From Pedobacter polaris (GTDB lineage Bacteria; Bacteroidota; Bacteroidia; Sphingobacteriales; Sphingobacteriaceae): 64,000 nucleotides of DNA. The translations under genes and the position numbers were made by a program. Shown here in pieces: positions 37,367 through 45,260 of this stretch (positions are counted from its first letter, which is position 1; each line of letters starts with the position of its first letter). Below the pieces are notes generated by a model. That model did not search any database. It had not been told where the DNA came from and was given only the letters and a program-made list of their open reading frames with translations. The DNA lies in contig NZ_SWBR01000004.1 in the NCBI RefSeq assembly GCF_005116505.1, forward strand, positions 186,001-250,000. Reading direction: 5' to 3'.

Positions 37367-38989
37367 ATGGAAAGAATACAAGTATTTTTAATGAAATTTA
37401 TATATCTACTATGTTTATTATTCTTTCTAAGTGAAAATTGCTCAGCTCAAAACAAAATCAAATGGGGCGACTGGCACAAGTGGGGAGATCAAAATGATGG
37501 GACTTATCAAAATCCAATACTTCCTGCTGATTATAGTGATTTAGACTGTATAAGGGTTGGTAATGATTATTATGCCGTATCATCTACATTCCAATATTCG
37601 CCGGGATTTGTGATCTTAAAGTCTAAAGATCTTGTGAATTGGAAAATCATTAGCCATGCGGTAAAAGATATTTCAAAAATTTCACCAGAAATGAATTGGG
37701 ATAAAATGAATGCTTATGGCAGAGGGATCTGGGCAGGTGCTATTCGATATCATAACCATAAATTTTGGATATACTTTGGTGATCCAGATCACGGTTATTT
37801 CATGACAACTGCACTTAAAGCTGAAGGACCATGGGAACCTGTTCATCAAATTTTGGATGCAAAAGGGTGGGATGATGGATGCCCTTTTTGGGATACTGAT
37901 GGGCAGGGTTATTTCATTGGAACTAATTTCTCAGACAACTATAAAATTCACTTGTTTAAAATGACCGCTGATGGAAAAACTTTAATCAAAGATTCAGACA
38001 GGGTTATTTATCAATCTAAAGGAAGTGAAGCGAATAAGCTCTTTAAAATTAAGGATACTTACTATCACTTCTTCTCCGAGGTTAAAGCAGGCGGTAGGGT
38101 AGTGATGATGGAGCGAGCTAAAAACATATATGGCCCTTACGAAGGACCAAAGCAGTTGAGTTATGCTCAAAAAGAATATCATGAACCTAACCAAGGTGGC
38201 ATCGTTCAAACTCAAAAAGGAGATTGGTATTTTTTAACTCATCACGGCTCTTCGGGGGACTGGGCAGGAAGGGTGATGAGTTTATTGCCAATTGAATGGA
38301 TTGAGGGCTGGCCAATTTTGGGAAAGCCCGATTTAGATAAAATTGGGTCAATGGTTTGGAGTGGTCGTAAACCTATTCAGGGACAAAAGAAAGTAATTCC
38401 TCAAACTAGCGATGATTTTAGCGCAAAAGCATTAGCAGCGCAATGGGAATGGAATTACCAGCCCAGAGCAGAAAAGTGGAACTTAAATGAGAGGAGAGGT
38501 TGGTTGAGGCTAAAAGCTTTTAAGCCCATTGAAAAAAATAATCTATTAAAAGCAGGAAATACAATTACACAACGCTCATTTAGGTCAGCATTTAACGAAG
38601 TAATTATTAAAATGGATTTAAGAGGGATGACGAAAGGCCAAAAGTCTGGTTTAACACATTTTGGTTCTCCAAATTATGCATCAATAAGTGTGGTGTTTGA
38701 TGGCAGCGCAAGAAGAATAGCGTATGATGTTAGAGGCAATACTGTTTTAGGTGATTCAATTTCATCACATCAATTATGGCTAAGATCTACTTGGGGATTA
38801 GATGGCTTAAGCCAGTTTTATTATAGCAATGATGGTGTAAAGTATATTTCATTTGGAAAGCCATATCAACTTATGTGGGGCGCATATCGCGGCGATAGAA
38901 TTGGTATTTACACGTATAACAATGAGGCTGATGAGGGTTATTTAGACGTAGATTATTTTAGTTACCGATTAAATAAATCACAAAAATAA
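37367..38989 (+). CDS. Glycoside hydrolase family 43 protein, exported
   Basis: A 540-residue glycosidase, probably acting on arabino- or xylo-configured plant polysaccharide fragments. The N-terminus has a signal sequence ending NCSAQNK; an ATG at 37391 would start closer to it. The five-bladed propeller runs to about residue 330. YQNPILPADYSDLDCIRVG contains the catalytic-base Asp, GWDDGCPFWDTDG the pKa-tuning Asp, and YHEPNQGG the likely acid Glu. The C-terminal ~190 residues resemble the concanavalin-like beta-xylosidase C-domain. No SusC/D pair adjoins it, so it may supply sugars to a locus elsewhere. Base use is AT-rich as in the core. Confidence 0.88.
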   Translation: MERIQVFLMKFIYLLCLLFFLSENCSAQNKIKWGDWHKWGDQNDGTYQNPILPADYSDLDCIRVGNDYYAVSSTFQYSPGFVILKSKDLVNWKIISHAVKDISKISPEMNWDKMNAYGRGIWAGAIRYHNHKFWIYFGDPDHGYFMTTALKAEGPWEPVHQILDAKGWDDGCPFWDTDGQGYFIGTNFSDNYKIHLFKMTADGKTLIKDSDRVIYQSKGSEANKLFKIKDTYYHFFSEVKAGGRVVMMERAKNIYGPYEGPKQLSYAQKEYHEPNQGGIVQTQKGDWYFLTHHGSSGDWAGRVMSLLPIEWIEGWPILGKPDLDKIGSMVWSGRKPIQGQKKVIPQTSDDFSAKALAAQWEWNYQPRAEKWNLNERRGWLRLKAFKPIEKNNLLKAGNTITQRSFRSAFNEVIIKMDLRGMTKGQKSGLTHFGSPNYASISVVFDGSARRIAYDVRGNTVLGDSISSHQLWLRSTWGLDGLSQFYYSNDGVKYISFGKPYQLMWGAYRGDRIGIYTYNNEADEGYLDVDYFSYRLNKSQK

Positions 38990-39476
38990 ATTAAATGAAA
39001 TTATCGAGAATTTCTGTAGTAGAAAGAACTCCCCAATTTTAAAAGTGGTTAGAATAACGTACCGTTACTGACCCAGAGTTTAGATAGGTTCATTTCGCAA
39101 GATTTGAACCTTTTTTATTTACATAGTTGTCTGGTTGGTAATCACACCAACAGAATGTGAATTTTGTCATTCAGAGCAAAGCGAAGGAACAATTTATCAT
39201 TCTAATCTTAGCAGGAATTTCTAATTAAAGTGTTGCGAATCTAACTAAGCACAAGTCACACTTCGTTTAAGACTTGCGTTAGGTGGGTTTTTACCTTAGC
39301 ATATGTCCAAACTCGATTTTAGATTGTTCAGTTTAAAGGGAGGACTTCATAGTTTAAGATCAAATTTATTGACTGTAATATTATAACTTTATATCTTAAT
39401 AAAAGTTTTTCCCGTTTTCTGTGTATGATGATGATAGTTTTAAAAATGAAATGACAATTAAGAAAAGTACCTAAAT
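38990..39476. repeat. Intergenic stretch with several repeat fragments
   Basis: This 487-base gap holds no recognisable gene. At 39135-39160 a 26-base element (TTGGTAATCACACCAAC and nine more bases) matches 57121-57146 at 23 of 26 positions. At 39165-39187 there is an inverted, truncated copy of the interspersed repeat seen at 4314 and 16739. At 39271-39281 acttgcgttag recurs at 40053-40063. The region looks like a landing zone of small repeats. Confidence 0.6.
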
Positions 39477-39989
39477 ATGAAAACATCTATTCGATTAGCC
39501 AACTCTACTATTTTGATCTTGGGGAGAATGGCAAAAATATGTTTTTTCATGGTTCTACTAGTAAGTTGTAAAAACAATGAGCCGGCATTTGTTGTGATGG
39601 GGGATAAAATGGTTACAAAGGATGTAAAGGTAAATATTGGGATGCTTAAAGATGATGGTACAACGATGACCACTATGTACTATAACGGTAAAAGCTACCA
39701 GATCAAGAACCATGGTACGCTTCGCTATGCAATTTATGTGTCCTATAAAGACAGTCTGTTCTATAGGTGTGAAATGGACAATCTGCACGGGGAGTTGAAA
39801 GGTGAATCGATAAACGAAATAATTGTTAAAAAAAGTGAAGATGGTGCAATTTTGGCATCTTACAGGGGCCTGAAAGAAAGTTCTGATACGGCTGGCATAG
39901 CTTTAAGGCCTTGGAACAATTTTGTTGCCGAGCTACTTCTTCCATCTGTTGAAAAAGTGAATTTTACAGCTTTTTATGAGACCAGATAA
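39477..39989 (+). CDS. Hypothetical lipoprotein, 170 residues
   Basis: I do not recognise the family. A hydrophobic stretch ends LLVSC (Cys31 from the first ATG) followed by KNNEP, a lipobox. The ATG at 39528 would start the signal peptide more normally. The mature part is a small, probably all-beta domain with YYNGKSYQIKNHGTLRYAIYV. It heads a run of small orphan genes (39.5-43.4 kb), with no promoter box in view. Confidence 0.6.
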   Translation: MKTSIRLANSTILILGRMAKICFFMVLLVSCKNNEPAFVVMGDKMVTKDVKVNIGMLKDDGTTMTTMYYNGKSYQIKNHGTLRYAIYVSYKDSLFYRCEMDNLHGELKGESINEIIVKKSEDGAILASYRGLKESSDTAGIALRPWNNFVAELLLPSVEKVNFTAFYETR

Positions 39990-40073
39990 TATGGTAAATA
40001 TGAAAAAGAATAGTGCCTTAGAACATTTTCATATCCTCAGCATTTTTGAGACTCAACTTGCGTTAGAGGAATT

Positions 40074-40304
40074 ATGAAGCTAGCTTACTTTATTTTTTTT
40101 GGAATTTTTATTGGATTTGCCTTTGCACTGATTGATACAATAGTAGGGAATGCGGAAATATCCGCTATCGAGGCGGGGGATAGTGATTTGCTGAAAAACT
40201 TAAGCGTGTCAAAATTGGCCATCTATTCGGCTATTGGCGCTATCACAGGGGCTGCTTTTTATGCCGTCGTTACAAAAGCAGTCAAAAAGAAAACAAAAAC
40301 ATAG
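40074..40304 (+). CDS. Small membrane protein, 76 residues
   Basis: It has two predicted membrane helices (about residues 4-22 and 50-68) joined by an acidic loop (ISAIEAGDSDLL) and ends with a Lys-rich cytoplasmic tail. No family is recognised. The helix pattern and positive tail make it a plausible real gene rather than noise, but the reading frame is short and no ribosome-binding site is visible. Confidence 0.5.
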   Translation: MKLAYFIFFGIFIGFAFALIDTIVGNAEISAIEAGDSDLLKNLSVSKLAIYSAIGAITGAAFYAVVTKAVKKKTKT

Positions 40305-40492
40305 TATTGCCACAAACATTACGTTCATTGGTTTTATTATTTAGCTGGTTAGCCACAATTATTTTCATTACAATTGCCCGCTGATGTTTGTTATCGTATT
40401 TCAGATCAGGCTGAAAAAGGAAATCGATATTCTTTAATGCATGCATTATTGAACAACCTGCGGCATATTACTTGCCCTTTAGGCTCGTAGAT

Positions 40493-41326
40493 TTATTTGG
40501 TTGATGCTTTTGCCGAACTTACCCATATCAAGTTGTTGTTATGGGAAAACTTGTAAACATCTTTCCACCAGGTTGCCGCTCCCCTGCAGGCAGTAATGAA
40601 CAGCTTATTTTTTTTATCCAATGTTACATCACAAAAACCCGTACATTTCGCTTTAGGAGCATTTGGTTCTGCAAGGATCTGGAATTGCTTTGATGTCCGG
40701 TTATAAAGATAAATGCTGTAGGTTCTGTATACACCCATGCCCCCGTCTGGGATGGAAAATGCAACGTCGTCATAACCATCGAAATTGTAATCGGCAATGG
40801 TGCCCTTTCTCTGGGGATCGGGGTGGTCAAAGCTCGGAAGTTGGCTGGTTTTTGTGCTGCCGTCTGGATAGCTGAAGATGAGCAGATTGTCTGTAGTGTA
40901 ACGAAAGGAGATCAGTACGCCATGTAGAAGGTACTTGCCAATTCGTTCATAACCCTGTTGATCTGGTGCGTGCTCCAGCTTAAATCGTTTTCCATCCCTG
41001 TTCCTTTTATACCATATGCCTGATACTTTTTCCGACTCCTGGGTCAGGCCATATGTTCCGGTCACTTTCCCGCCAACAACCTCTTCCCACAAGTAGGTTA
41101 CCTTTGATTGTCCTGTTTTATCTTGTACGGTCCGGCTTTTTAGCTGTAATGGTATGATGCCCTGCTGGCCACGATATTGAACAACTGCCCCCTTGCCTTC
41201 GGTACCAAAGTAAATTTCCAGTTGGAAAGGCTTGGCCTCACCAGTGGATCTAAGGGAAAAGGGTTGGGCAACTGCCTGGGAAAATAACAATACCAGCACG
41301 ATCATAGGTGGCAACTTCTTAAGCAT
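40493..41326 (-). CDS. Hypothetical exported protein with a VCBS/FG-GAP-like segment
   Basis: A 277-residue protein with a signal peptide ending SQAVAQ. The N-terminal half contains repeated beta-strand patterns (GAVVQYRGQQGIIPLQ). The segment IADYNFDGYDDVAFSIPDGG resembles the Asp-rich calcium-binding turn of VCBS/FG-GAP repeats and XAC2610-like proteins, followed by an aromatic strand YSIYLYNR. Two Cys residues in CTGFCDVTL and one near the end (ACRGAATWW) could form disulfides. Function is unknown; a calcium-binding surface protein is a reasonable guess. It diverges from the 125-residue membrane gene across an operator-like palindrome. Confidence 0.65.
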   Translation of the reverse strand: MLKKLPPMIVLVLLFSQAVAQPFSLRSTGEAKPFQLEIYFGTEGKGAVVQYRGQQGIIPLQLKSRTVQDKTGQSKVTYLWEEVVGGKVTGTYGLTQESEKVSGIWYKRNRDGKRFKLEHAPDQQGYERIGKYLLHGVLISFRYTTDNLLIFSYPDGSTKTSQLPSFDHPDPQRKGTIADYNFDGYDDVAFSIPDGGMGVYRTYSIYLYNRTSKQFQILAEPNAPKAKCTGFCDVTLDKKNKLFITACRGAATWWKDVYKFSHNNNLIWVSSAKASTK

Positions 41327-41388
41327 AGTTTCTAGTTTTAGTATCCTTTGGCATTTATTGTGCCGTTTATTTCCTCAAACAATTTATC

Positions 41389-41407
41389 TTAAGGAAAGGT
41401 TCCTTAA
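41389..41407. promoter_or_regulatory. Operator-like palindrome in a divergent promoter region
   Basis: TTAAGGAA and TTCCTTAA form a perfect 8-bp inverted repeat with a three-base centre. It lies seven bases before a -7 box and between two divergent genes, where a repressor or activator would bind. Confidence 0.5.
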
Positions 41408-41414
41408 ATAAAGA

Positions 41415-41422
41415 TAAATTTG
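41415..41422 (+). promoter_or_regulatory. -7 box TAAATTTG of the membrane-protein gene
   Basis: TAAATTTG matches TAnnTTTG and lies 18 bases before the ATG at 41441. The palindrome directly upstream covers the place where a -33 element would be. Confidence 0.5.
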
Positions 41423-41440
41423 GCTATAAAGAATATCCCT

Positions 41441-41818
41441 ATGAAATACCTGATGATAATTATAATATGTTTCCTCATTGCTTTGGCTGTCGATGTCATG
41501 GGGGTATTTATTTTGCAGTCCCTAGATCAGATTGGTACGGCTGATACAGATATGAAGAACCTGCCCTACGGTATTGCCATAGGCTTCAACCTTTTGCTGG
41601 CTTTGGGCACTTTACCCATATTCCTGAATCTAAGGCCTTGGTTCAAAGATAATTTGATACGGAGCGCATTGAGTTTTTTTCTGCTTCCGCTTGTCATCAT
41701 GATATATCTCGCCTTTTCGCTGGAAGAGGAAGCATTAGTCGGAGTAGGATTCTGCACCCCTTATTTTATTGCGCTATTGGTGCTTTTTATACGTTTTCGC
41801 AATCAAACATTTGTTTAA
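41441..41818 (+). CDS. Small four-helix membrane protein, 125 residues
   Basis: Four hydrophobic segments are visible (MIIIICFLIALAVDVMG, IAIGFNLLLALGTLPIFL, LIRSALSFFLLPLVIMIYLA, FCTPYFIALLVLFIRF). No family is recognised. The ATG at 41441 is chosen because the upstream TTG at 41420 overlaps the promoter box. The gene seems to have its own promoter and is followed by a frameshifted gene remnant. Confidence 0.6.
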   Translation: MKYLMIIIICFLIALAVDVMGVFILQSLDQIGTADTDMKNLPYGIAIGFNLLLALGTLPIFLNLRPWFKDNLIRSALSFFLLPLVIMIYLAFSLEEEALVGVGFCTPYFIALLVLFIRFRNQTFV

Positions 41819-41842
41819 TTGAGCTGTTATTAAAAAAGCGTT

Positions 41843-42008
41843 ATGTACAGGTTCAAAAATCTATTCATATCAATGGCAATACTAAGTTTCCTATACAGCT
41901 GCCAAAGATGGCTTGGTCATTTGTGATCTTCCCGGCGGCAGGCCTATATTTGAAAATACGGACGGGACTTTTCTGCCCCTTACGGTGACCGAGGTTAAGG
42001 GCGAGTGA
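41843..42008 (+). pseudogene. Frameshifted small lipoprotein gene
   Basis: The frame from ATG 41843 reads a lipoprotein start (MYRFKNLFISMAILSFLYSC) and then stops at a TGA eight codons later. In the +1 frame the text continues AKDGLVICDLPGGRPIFENT and on to VTEVKGE before TGA at 42006-42008. A single base change after the lipobox Cys would join the two. Either this is a decayed gene or a sequencing error; the joined product would be about 55 residues. Confidence 0.45.
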
Positions 42009-42044
42009 ACGGATATATACTAATCGATATTATAGAAAGGACCT

Positions 42045-42599
42045 ATGAATAAACAGGGTAAAAGAATGAATAGAGTTAGCGCAGAAGCGTTTGGTACACG
42101 CCTAATCATTTTAGCCTTGGGGTTATTCTCAGGGTGTACAAATAGCAATAGTGACCCGCAGGTTCTTAAGAACGATACGGTTGTAGCCATTAGAGATTCA
42201 GGGCTACGGCAAGTTGCAGATTCGCAGTCCATCAAAAAAAAGCACAGATATGTTCCTCCCCAAATCAATCAGGAGGCCATTCAGAGAGCTGTAATCTCTA
42301 AGCACGACAGTAGTTTTCATGTGTACAACAACATCATGACAGATTATCGGATCATAGGTTATGAAGCCCCCGATACCACTTCAAGGAAGATGGTGTTGTT
42401 TTCCATTTTTACTTCCGATGTAAAGGACAATCCGTTTCACTGCCCCTATGGATCTTATTATTATACGGGGTACCCGGTTGAGCTGGTCATCAAATATACC
42501 GGGGAGCAGGAATCCTTTATTAAAGCTCATATAAGTGGGGAATCGAAGAAACCTGCAACGGTTTATTTCGAAAAGAAATGGGTGGAGTTTGATGAATGA
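42045..42599 (+). CDS. Hypothetical lipoprotein, 184 residues
   Basis: A signal core (LIILALGLFSGC) ends in a lipobox Cys followed by TNSNSD. The rest is unassigned and hydrophilic, with KKKHRYVPPQINQEAIQRA and a possible cystine-free beta domain (YYYTGYPVELVIKYTG). An in-frame purine-rich AAGGA sits a few bases before the ATG, unusual for this genome. Part of the orphan lipoprotein run. Confidence 0.6.
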   Translation: MNKQGKRMNRVSAEAFGTRLIILALGLFSGCTNSNSDPQVLKNDTVVAIRDSGLRQVADSQSIKKKHRYVPPQINQEAIQRAVISKHDSSFHVYNNIMTDYRIIGYEAPDTTSRKMVLFSIFTSDVKDNPFHCPYGSYYYTGYPVELVIKYTGEQESFIKAHISGESKKPATVYFEKKWVEFDE

Positions 42600-42798
42600 T
42601 ATGCTGCGATGAAGAGATCAAAGTTGTGGTCAGTTATATGGTGGAGCTTTTGTCCAGAAGTGCTGGAATAAGAATTCGTCCATTGCAATTGATCTTCAAA
42701 ATTTAGATGTTATATTTAAACAAATTAGCTTATTGAGCTAAAAAAAAGCAAGAATACTTTGTGTCGAAATTTTAAACAAGCCCTATCCCATTAAAAAC

Positions 42799-43440
42799 AT
42801 GCAAAAATTAATCATTTCTTTATTGTTGCTCATTTCTATTTTTGCCTGTACCGATACAAAAAAAAGAAGCAATGCCAATAACGCTGATCAAGTCGCAGCC
42901 GGAGAAAGCAGGTCAGTAATGACCGCTCCGAAAGTTAGGTTGGATAAAGGCACAAAGAAGATTTACGAGGATGGCCCAAATGGTTCCAATGAAAACAGCG
43001 GTGACAGCATTGCTTTTGGAAAATACGCTGTAGAAATTGATCGGGTGAAAGAAAAGGCGCAGCTTGATTTTAATAGCAATCCAGATGCCATTCATTTTAA
43101 AAGTCGTATCACCGACGGCTATAAAACTAGTGACATCAATTTCGCAGGCCATTATATCGCGATAGCTTTCGGCTGTGGCGGAGGCTGTATAATGGGCTTT
43201 ATCGTTAATGCAAAAGATGGAAAAATCTATTACGCCCCGTTGGGAGAAGAAAATATGTGCGTTTGGACTGTAGAGATGAACACCTATAAACCAGGAAGCA
43301 GGTTGTATATTTCATCTGTTTGTAAGGATCAGTCTGATAGTAAGGATGTTTTTTATAAAGCCTATGTCTGGAATGAAAAAGAAAAAGTCTTTAAAAAAGA
43401 AGACAGTAGGAACTTTATAGCAGTTAAAGCAAACCACTAA
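42799..43440 (+). CDS. Hypothetical lipoprotein with a CGGGC motif
   Basis: A 213-residue protein whose signal peptide ends SIFAC (Cys17) and is followed by TDTKKRSN. The folded part starts near residue 70. The centre has NFAGHYIAIAFGCGGGCIMGF, where two Cys separated by three Gly could form a disulfide or hold a metal, followed by two further Cys (NMCVW and SSVCKD). I do not know the family. Its stop codon overlaps the start of the VanW gene by one base, so they are translated together and may act on the same cell-envelope target. Confidence 0.65.
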   Translation: MQKLIISLLLLISIFACTDTKKRSNANNADQVAAGESRSVMTAPKVRLDKGTKKIYEDGPNGSNENSGDSIAFGKYAVEIDRVKEKAQLDFNSNPDAIHFKSRITDGYKTSDINFAGHYIAIAFGCGGGCIMGFIVNAKDGKIYYAPLGEENMCVWTVEMNTYKPGSRLYISSVCKDQSDSKDVFYKAYVWNEKEKVFKKEDSRNFIAVKANH

Positions 43441-44270
43441 TGCCAACCTTGAAAAAACGAAAATTATTAAGCCAGCGGCACCCGATACTTTATTTCGTTG
43501 CAGTTTGGGCGAGGCGTCTCAAACGGATGGCCGAGTGGCATCTAGACGATAAGAAATATGCGGCCAAAAGAACTACAGATAAACTTTCAAACCGGATAAA
43601 AAAGCATCAGTCAGTTCTGCTCAAAAAACTTGGGGAAAACAACGAACAGCTTCAGCTTAACAAAGTGACAAACCTCAAGATTGCAGTTAGCAATCTTGAT
43701 GGAATTCTGATACGGCCTGGTGAAACCTTTTCATTCTGCAGGCTTGTGGGGCTTCCTACCAAAAGAAAAGGTTACCTTCTCGGTATGGAGCTTTCCTTTG
43801 GCGAGGCAAGGGCTGGGATTGGCGGGGGAATTTGCCAGATTTCAAACCTAATTCACTGGTTGGTTATCCATAGCAAGCTTACGGTCTGCGAACGTTATCA
43901 CCATTCTTTTGACCCTTTTCCCGATGATGGCCGGATTTTGCCCTTCGGTAGCGGTGCGACTGTTTTTTACAATTACAGAGATTACCAGTTCACAAACAAT
44001 ACAGAACACATTTTTCAGATCAACCTCTGGTTTTCCGACAAATGCCTTGAGGGAGAGCTTCGTGTCAATGCAGAGCTTGACTACGCCTATCATGTAAAAG
44101 AGAAAGAGCATCAGTTCCTGAAAATCAATGGACAATTCTACCGAAGAAACGAAATTTGGCGCGACAAGATCCTCAAGTTTGAAAGCGGAAAAGTTGTGGC
44201 GACGGAATTGCTAACTAGAAATTTTGCAAGGGTAACTTATAAGCCTGAATTTTATATAGAAGAATGTTGA
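43440..44270 (+). CDS. VanW family protein
   Basis: A 276-residue protein of the VanW family, named from vancomycin-resistance gene clusters but with no known biochemical role. The conserved core is IRPGETFSFCRLVGLPT, RKGYLLGMELSFGEARAG and GGGICQISNLIHWLV, in the order expected. No signal peptide or membrane helix is clear. The ATG overlaps the previous stop (TAATG), showing translational coupling to the CGGGC lipoprotein. No vanA/H/X-type genes are nearby, so resistance should not be inferred. Confidence 0.88.
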   Translation: MPTLKKRKLLSQRHPILYFVAVWARRLKRMAEWHLDDKKYAAKRTTDKLSNRIKKHQSVLLKKLGENNEQLQLNKVTNLKIAVSNLDGILIRPGETFSFCRLVGLPTKRKGYLLGMELSFGEARAGIGGGICQISNLIHWLVIHSKLTVCERYHHSFDPFPDDGRILPFGSGATVFYNYRDYQFTNNTEHIFQINLWFSDKCLEGELRVNAELDYAYHVKEKEHQFLKINGQFYRRNEIWRDKILKFESGKVVATELLTRNFARVTYKPEFYIEEC

Positions 44271-44436
44271 TCGCTCGGAAATAAAAGTAAACGAAATAGC
44301 TTAAGTGTAAGTTGGAAAAGGGATACGAGACTATCTTACAACAGCAAAAGATAATAGAAAACCTCAAGAATTAAGTCGTCACATTTCTAAAGAATTTCTT
44401 AACAAAAAGATAATCTATGAGCCCTTTCCCTTTGGC

Positions 44437-44444
44437 TAATTTTG
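44437..44444 (+). promoter_or_regulatory. -7 box TAATTTTG of the second ECF sigma gene
   Basis: TAATTTTG matches TAnnTTTG and lies 22 bases before the ATG at 44467, the same spacing as for the first ECF sigma gene. No -33 TTG is visible. Confidence 0.5.
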
Positions 44445-44466
44445 TCCTGTTCTTATCCTCAGCGCA

Positions 44467-45048
44467 ATGGCGAAAAAAGAGATCAGTGTTTTTATCCAGC
44501 AATGGCTGGCGGGTGATGAGCCGTCATTTGGAGAAATCCTGGAATTCTATTATCCCCGGCTCTTGGCATCGTCGCTTCGAATGGTTCCCATCAGGGAGGA
44601 TGCAGAGGAACTGGTGATGAACGCTATGCTAAAGATCTGGCAGTACAGGCATCGAATGTCAGAGGTACGCCAGTTCGACAATTATCTTTTTGGGATATTG
44701 AGGCAACAGGTCGTTACGCTATCACGAAAAAGGGTAATGTTGATACAGAACATTGAAGAATTGCCCCTTGCCGATCTCGGTACAGTGGCGCATCCCGAGT
44801 TTGCCCTTGCTGAAGTACTTTCTAGGTACCGGGCAGCATTAGATAAACTTAGCCCAAAACAACGGGAAGTATTCCTGGCCCTGCGTGAGCATGACCAGAG
44901 CCGCAAAGAGACCGCTGAACGCACAGGTATGTCCATCCATACGGTCAACAGCCATATGAATACCGCTCTCAAAATACTTCGCCAAGAGATGAAGGAATAC
45001 CCAGAAGCATTGGTGGGCATACTGGTCGGCAGTTCCTTTTTCCAATAA
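44467..45048 (+). CDS. ECF-type RNA polymerase sigma factor (second system)
   Basis: A 193-residue sigma-70 factor, with region 2 at about residues 20-85 (GEILEFYYPRLLASSLRMVP, EELVMNAMLKIWQYRHRM) and region 4 at about 120-175 (LSPKQREVFLALREHDQSRK, then TGMSIHTVNSHMNTALKILR). Its product should transcribe the FecR/receptor genes that follow. It is not a close copy of the factor at 22.9 kb, so the two systems should recognise different promoters. Codon use is GC-richer than the flanks; the gene is the left end of the GC-rich block 44.4-54.8 kb. Confidence 0.92.
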   Translation: MAKKEISVFIQQWLAGDEPSFGEILEFYYPRLLASSLRMVPIREDAEELVMNAMLKIWQYRHRMSEVRQFDNYLFGILRQQVVTLSRKRVMLIQNIEELPLADLGTVAHPEFALAEVLSRYRAALDKLSPKQREVFLALREHDQSRKETAERTGMSIHTVNSHMNTALKILRQEMKEYPEALVGILVGSSFFQ

Positions 45049-45260
45049 CAACATCTACAGCAAATACCAACGATCTTTTCACCCGATAGGATGCCTTTGC
45101 CTTGTTGCCAAGGCTTTATGGACACTTCCAAATAAACGGCATGAATTTTTTGATGTTACCCCAGTGTTAATGAAATCCATATAGTATTAACAAATCATTA
45201 ATTCGCACTTTACCACTCATTATAAAGTTTGTTTTCAGCATTCTTTATAGTGAGGGCAGT

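Noticed and set aside
43440..44270. Vancomycin-resistance cluster
   Set aside because: Only the VanW family gene is present; the ligase, dehydrogenase and dipeptidase genes are missing.
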